From Dehalococcoidia bacterium (GTDB lineage: Bacteria; Chloroflexota; Dehalococcoidia; Tepidiformales; Tepidiformaceae), in NCBI GenBank assembly GCA_020432045.1, contig JAGQHB010000018.1:1-35491 (forward strand): 35,491 nt of DNA, written 5' to 3'. Every line of letters begins with the position of its first letter. Position 1 is the stretch's first letter. Position numbers and translations under genes: made by a program. The notes beneath the pieces were generated by a model, which saw only the letters and a program-made list of their open reading frames with translations, ran no database searches and had not been told where the DNA came from. Positions 32,181 to 35,491 of this stretch are shown piece by piece.

Positions 32181-32861
32181 CTACGGCTGTGCGGGGGTGA
32201 GGACGTGGCCTTCCAGGTCGACCCTGTCGAATGCGAGGTGAAGCCCGGAAGCGACGGACAGCTCCGAGGCGTCACGTGCAAGCACCGCGATCTCGCTTCC
32301 GCCTTCGCGGCGAATGAGCAGCCGGGTGGCGTCGTGGCTGGCGACATCACCGAGGTAGAACCCGTCGCGTGAGAAGACCGCGCAGCCGCGGGGCACCGAA
32401 GCAAGGTCAAGATGGGCCGCCCAGACCATGGGGCCGAGGACTAGCGGGGCAACGTGTGACTCGGCGAGCTGGCGGGTAAGCTCCCCACCAAGCCCGGGAT
32501 GGAACGCTCCACGCTGGCGGCAGCCGACGACCATCAGGTCGATCTCGTTCGCTCTCGCGTAGCGGACGAGTTCGCTGGCAACGCGGTCACCGTTCAGGAT
32601 CGCTATCACCGGTGTGGCGGGGAAGCTCCCGGCTAACATCTGGAGCTCAGCGCGATAGCGAGCGTCCTCCTCCTCGGCACGCTGATGCTTGGCGATATCG
32701 ACAGCACTGCTGCCGCTCCACGCGACGCCGCCGGTCGTGAGGTCGTGCTTGGTGACCCGCACGATATGAACCTTGGCCTCCGCCGTGGCAGCCAGCTGGC
32801 GAGCAACCGGAAGCGCAGCGAGGGCTGATTCCGATCCATCGAAGCAGAAGAGGATTCGCAT
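32181..32861 (-). CDS. universal stress protein with C-terminal extension
   Basis: A 226-residue protein. Residues 1-140 are a UspA domain: MRILFCFDGSESALAALPVA, then a long helix-strand unit ending IDLMVVGCRQRGAFHPGLGG and APLVLGPM. The ATP motif G-x2-G-x9-G-S/T is degenerate: the expected final Gly-Ser is Gly-Gly-Glu and the spacing is altered, so it may not bind ATP. Residues about 150-226 (AVFSRDGFYLGDVASHD...) resemble a PRC-barrel or DUF2171-like sheet. ATG at 32861 has GGGAG 7 nt upstream; longer reading frames upstream are not supported. A TATACT box lies 68 nt upstream of the start. Confidence 0.85.
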   Translation of the reverse strand: MRILFCFDGSESALAALPVARQLAATAEAKVHIVRVTKHDLTTGGVAWSGSSAVDIAKHQRAEEEDARYRAELQMLAGSFPATPVIAILNGDRVASELVRYARANEIDLMVVGCRQRGAFHPGLGGELTRQLAESHVAPLVLGPMVWAAHLDLASVPRGCAVFSRDGFYLGDVASHDATRLLIRREGGSEIAVLARDASELSVASGLHLAFDRVDLEGHVLTPAQP

Positions 32862-32929
32862 GCCAGTCTCCCTTCGTTGCACCGTGGCCAGAAGGGGAAG
32901 TGGCTCCACCTGACCATAGTGGCTATCGC

Positions 32930-32935
32930 AGTATA
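32930..32935 (-). promoter_or_regulatory. -10 box for stress protein
   Basis: TATACT on the minus strand, 68 nt before the ATG at 32861, implying a leader of about 60 nt. The -35 region is not recognisable. Confidence 0.35.
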
Positions 32936-33075
32936 GCGTCCATGGCAGGATGCTGTGTGCACAGCCGTGTCCCGCGCGTTTGGTCCTCTGGGGATTGACA
33001 GCTTGCGGCGGGAGAAGCAATGGCAACGATGCGGGGTGCCGATTGACGGCAGTGGTATCGTGGGCATGACAGTGG

Positions 33076-33121
33076 AGCCTGTACCCTTGCAGGCTCTGGG
33101 CGGGTGCAGTGCGACCACTGC
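33076..33121 (+). promoter_or_regulatory. two small stem-loops before GNAT gene
   Basis: AGCCTG/CAGGCT (33076-33081 with 33090-33095) and GCAGTG/CACTGC (33106-33111 with 33116-33121, 4-nt loop). The second ends one base before the ribosome site GGAAAGG, so it could influence translation. A perfect TTGACA stands at 32995 without a good -10. Confidence 0.3.
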
Positions 33122-33139
33122 CGGAAAGGCATGGCGAAA

Positions 33140-33571
33140 ATGACCACGAAGCTGGAAGTACTGATCCGCCCCGCAGAGACGAAAGACGCGGAGCGGCTGC
33201 AACAGCTCTGGGACAGCACCGGGCTGGAACGGGCGGCAGCGGATGAATGGGAAGCACTGCTGTCGGGGAGGACCACGGCCGTGCTCGTCGCTGAGGAAGG
33301 CGGCAAGGTGATCGGCACGGCAATCGCTTCCTACGATGGCTGGCGGGCGTACATCTACCACGTCGGGGTTGCCGCGTCACACCGGCGGTCGGGGGTAGCA
33401 TTCGACCTCATGGGCCAGGCTGAGCAGTATCTGATGAGTGCGGGTGCACGGTTTGTGTACGTGATGGTTCACCAGGACAACACGGAAGGGATGGCACTGG
33501 TTGGCTCAACCGGCTACCTCCCGGAAGGCGAGATCGTGCTGGCGAAGCGGCTGGCCACGCGGCCAGCGTGA
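33140..33571 (+). CDS. GNAT family N-acetyltransferase
   Basis: A 143-residue GNAT protein. After the N-terminal strand VLIRPAETKDAERLQQLW comes the central GKVIGTAIAS beta-hairpin (56-64), then motif A VGVAASHRRSGVAFDLM (75-91) with the RRSGVA pyrophosphate loop, and the C-terminal VMVHQDNTEGMALVGSTGY (108-126), the typical N..A...Y/F..G pattern. ATG at 33140 has GGAAAGG about 10 nt upstream; ATG 33131 and GTG 33104 are in frame but less well placed. The acceptor is unknown. It is the last intact gene before the attachment-site region. Confidence 0.82.
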   Translation: MTTKLEVLIRPAETKDAERLQQLWDSTGLERAAADEWEALLSGRTTAVLVAEEGGKVIGTAIASYDGWRAYIYHVGVAASHRRSGVAFDLMGQAEQYLMSAGARFVYVMVHQDNTEGMALVGSTGYLPEGEIVLAKRLATRPA

Positions 33572-33640
33572 GGATGCCAGTTAAGCTGAACGTCACATAA
33601 CGTGCTACTCTAAAGCCACCAACATACGTTCTCTCCCAGA

Positions 33641-33685
33641 GCGCCAATAAGCGCCGTACCCGAAACGGGCGGCGCTTATTGGCGC
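33641..33685. repeat. 45-nt nested perfect hairpin
   Basis: GCGCCAATAAGCGCCG at 33641-33656 is the exact complement of CGGCGCTTATTGGCGC at 33670-33685 (16 bp). The 13-nt loop itself folds as TA-CCCG-AAA-CGGG, giving 20 pairs in 45 nt. It lies 70 nt after the GNAT gene and 262 nt from the tRNA fragment. There is no T-run, so it is not an ordinary terminator. The rest of 33572-33946 shows no gene. Confidence 0.7.
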
Positions 33686-33946
33686 CCAAGCGGGTCGGGA
33701 CGTCCTTAGCGAACTCTCACGGCGGGGATCGCAGACTGGTTTCAACGCGAAGGCCACCGCTGGCGAGCTTGATAGGACAGAGAGATATCCAGCGTATCGG
33801 CGAAATTTCACCTACTCATGGCTGGACTCAGGAACATTGAGCCAGGATGCCCCTGGACGCTGTGAACTTCTCATCGCAATCGAGTGATGGGAGCTTTGAA
33901 GGTTTCTACGACAGGTTTAGGGCCGTTTGAGGAGAGTTAGGGTGTA

Positions 33947-33993
33947 TGGAGCGGGCGACGGGAATCAACCCCGCGTATCCTGCTTGGAAGGCA
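33947..33993 (-). other. 3' half of tRNA-Gly(TCC), attachment-site remnant
   Basis: Read on the minus strand the segment is the anticodon loop and 3' half of a tRNA-Gly: CTTCCAA loop, stem GCAGG, variable ATAC, T-arm GCGGG/CCCGT, acceptor CGCCCGC, discriminator T and CCA. The T-loop reads GTTGATT instead of TTCGATT. The 5' half is absent; upstream sequence diverges within the 5' anticodon stem. A displaced 3' half is what integration into a tRNA gene leaves behind. Its orientation puts the element to the right, where the integrase is, with the intact tRNA expected further right. Confidence 0.7.
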
Positions 33994-34540
33994 CGATTGC
34001 AACGGCCTCCCCGTTCTGGAGCCAGTCGGCGTCTGCGGCCGAACGCATGTGACGTGCCACTTCCGAAAGCCTATAGCCCGTGTCGCGGCGAGTAGCGATC
34101 ATGCGCTTCGATCGCGCGCTCCGCGGCCGCAGAAGCGCCGTAGCGGTCAACCATGGCGCGGCGTGTCTCCCGCACGAAGCGCAGTAGCCGGGATCGGCGT
34201 CCCTTCCCAACTCTACGATAACCGGGACAAGCTCTTCGGGAACGCGCGGTGGCTTCATTCTCGCGATCGGCGATTCGCGGATCTCGTCGGTGTCGACCAT
34301 CCAGGCGAAAAGCCGGCTCACGCTCCTGAATCGTTGGAGCGCCGTCTGCGCGGCCAGGCCCTGGCCGCCGTCGGCCCCCGGTCGCTGCAGGAAGCGCATC
34401 CAGTCGATAACGTGCGCGCGGGTGACCTTTGCAGGGTCGGTTGGCATTGCCTGGGCGCGAAGGAAGTCGCCAAGCTGCTGGACGGCGATCCCGTACGTCA
34501 GCGGTGTACCGGCTTGACGTGCCGGGCCCTGGAGTGATGT
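33965..34540 (-). pseudogene. truncated tyrosine recombinase (phage-type integrase)
   Basis: The core-binding (SAM-like) domain is clear from LTYGIAVQQLGDFLRAQ through KVTRAHVIDWMRFLQ, QRFRSVSRLFAWMVDTDEIRESPIARMKPPRVPEELVPVI (about 34500-34220). Beyond VPVI the reading frame loses the family pattern. DTGYRLSEVAR, resembling the segment with the first catalytic Arg, appears again before the frame ends in the tRNA-Gly remnant (stop at 33965). The remaining catalytic residues, including the Tyr, are missing. The N-terminus abuts permease debris near 34540. It is too short to be active (200 codons or fewer against about 300). Confidence 0.65.
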
Positions 34541-35290
34541 GGATATCCGACCCCGTCGCATAACGCGCGTCATGGAACTTGGCCCATTCGTATGAGGTCC
34601 TAAACGCGGAGAGGCTAACCGAGAGCGCGACGATCAGCCCGACGACGATCGCCCCATTGACGATGGCCCACACCGCCGTCCGACGCTTCGTCGAATCAGA
34701 CTGCGGGCTGGATTGCCCGGCGACTGCGACGACGACGGCTCGCTACGATCCTGTGCCGAGCCGACAACCGACCCATGAGCAGTGAACCGGCGACGCAGGC
34801 CGCGACGGGAAGCACGAGCAGCGACAGGTTCAGCTCGACGGCCCGGCCTAAGTGAGCGGAACCAGGTGCGCCCTCAAAGGCGTTCGTGCCGATGGCCGCG
34901 ATCGTGCCAACAGCGAGAGCGAAAACCCCGGCGATGTCCAGTCTTGCCGGCCTCCAGAGTGGCGAGGGCTCGCGGAATCTCTCCCGTTTACCATTGATTT
35001 GGCGGTTGATCGCCGTGCGTCTGCCCAGGTACAAGGCAAGCCCCGTCGCCACGAATCCTCCGGCCGTCCCCATGGCAGCGGAAGTCGCGAGGCTTGCCGT
35101 ACTGGCGCGGTTGAGCAACTCGCGGCCGACGATTATGACAACCGGCAAGTACCCAAGCACCAGGCCGAGGGCGGTGCCAAAGGTGGTGAGCACGCACGTT
35201 CGTAGGAAATGTTGTCGAGGAGGTAATCCTGTTGAGGGGCGATGGCGTTGATGTCTTGAGCGATGTGGTTGGTTTGGGCTCGCGCGTCAC
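34540..35290 (-). pseudogene. frameshifted FtsX/MacB-like permease fragment
   Basis: Reading right to left on the minus strand: a piece with QTNHIAQDINAIAPQQDYL near 35270-35215, then after a frame change VLTTFGTALGLVLGYLPVVII and further hydrophobic stretches to about 34696 (four membrane segments). After a second frame change near 34700 comes AVWAIVNGAIVVGLIVALSV, SYEWAKFHDARYATGSDI and TPGPG. The last pattern (long helix, then short periplasmic ARYxxGxDIxxTPGPG) resembles the middle of FtsX-type ABC permeases. The 165-codon frame 34696-35193 could be mistaken for a gene. Family assignment is moderate; decay is more certain. Confidence 0.45.
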
Positions 35291-35366
35291 CGCAGGTAGG
35301 ACACGTAGGAAAGCAGGCTGATGGCGATGACCAGCGCGAATAGGTGCCGCTGGCCAGGCCCAGCGG

Positions 35367-35470
35367 TGTGAATCGCCAGAGTTAATGTCCGGCGAGGGGC
35401 GCGGATCGCCAGAGTGACGCCGGGTACGATCGCCAGGGTGAAGCCGGGATCGCCAGGGTGATGCCGGTCT
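35367..35470 (+). mobile_element. possible left end of an IS21-type element
   Basis: From TGTGAATCGCCAG at 35367 the sequence contains four copies of the unit (G/A)ATCGCCAGRGT, starting at 35371, 35404, 35428 and 35448, the last three followed by GAnGCCGG. IS21-family ends begin with TG and carry several such internal repeats, where transposase binds. The element would continue beyond the window; no istA or istB is visible. Another explanation is a local tandem duplication. Confidence 0.35.
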
Positions 35471-35491
35471 CCAGAAGGTCCTGTTCTTTGA

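Noticed and set aside
32181-33401. 406-codon extension of the universal stress protein
   Set aside because: The upstream 180 codons are Pro/Arg/Ser-rich with no domain, while ATG 32861 has a ribosome site and matches the UspA N-terminus.
34071-34673. 200-codon minus-strand frame as a real membrane protein
   Set aside because: Only its first 60 codons are protein-like (permease fragment); the rest is the shifted frame of the integrase remnant.
35371-35470. CRISPR array from the GATCGCCAG repeats
   Set aside because: Units are about 20 nt and nearly adjacent with no unique spacers of usual length, so terminal repeats or a tandem duplication fit better.

Overview
High-GC (roughly 60-65 %) bacterial chromosome. 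The gene set suggests a non-photosynthetic, probably aerobic or facultative member of Chloroflexota, most likely Dehalococcoidia-like. The signs are paired SCP2-thiolase-like and DUF35 proteins, an amidohydrolase and a family III CoA-transferase among scattered catabolic genes, DZANK-type zinc-ribbon membrane proteins, a menaquinone pathway, a PrgI-type gene, and TATAAT-like boxes placed 6-8 nt before several start codons. This assignment is inference; the window holds no rRNA or other phylogenetic marker that would settle it.

Region 1 (1-17.9 kb) is ordinary chromosomal gene content with short intergenic gaps. It holds a GNAT acetyltransferase, a CoxG-like SRPBCC protein, a metal-dependent amidohydrolase, a SnoaL-like protein, a tiny exported protein, a nitroreductase, a DUF4282 membrane protein, a thiolase-like/DUF35 pair, an alpha/beta hydrolase, fumarase (fumC), a cysteine-rich hypothetical protein and a PTPS-family protein with an ExxHGH active-site signature (PTPS-III-like, a possible FolB substitute). 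A P-loop/DRTGG protein, a zinc-ribbon membrane protein, a PcrA/UvrD helicase overlapping an MscS channel, a CoA-transferase divergent from a crotonase, and a hypothetical protein follow. Region 2 (17.9-27.7 kb) is biosynthetic and respiratory: hisC-hisB, a type II sulfide:quinone oxidoreductase, a glutamate dehydrogenase-family enzyme, and the compact menaquinone operon menF-menD-menH-menC on the minus strand. The SQR needs a quinone acceptor and the men genes make one, so the two fit together metabolically.

Region 3 (27.9-35.5 kb) is accessory and decayed. It contains a class A penicillin-binding-protein relic that has lost its transglycosylase domain and all three transpeptidase motifs, and an ORF fusing a PrgI domain (type IV secretion/conjugation membrane protein) to a SAM methyltransferase behind helically phased TGGAAC repeats. 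Next come an exported hypothetical protein, a universal stress protein and a second GNAT. A 45-nt nested perfect hairpin follows, then the 3' half of a tRNA-Gly(TCC) gene reading into a truncated tyrosine integrase, which looks like an attachment-site remnant. Beyond it lie a frameshifted FtsX-like permease and, at the right edge, short GATCGCCAG repeats resembling the multiple terminal repeats of an IS21-type element. No CRISPR array, complete tRNA or rRNA was found. The best candidates for something undescribed are the PrgI-methyltransferase fusion and the tRNA-Gly attachment remnant with its nearby hairpin.
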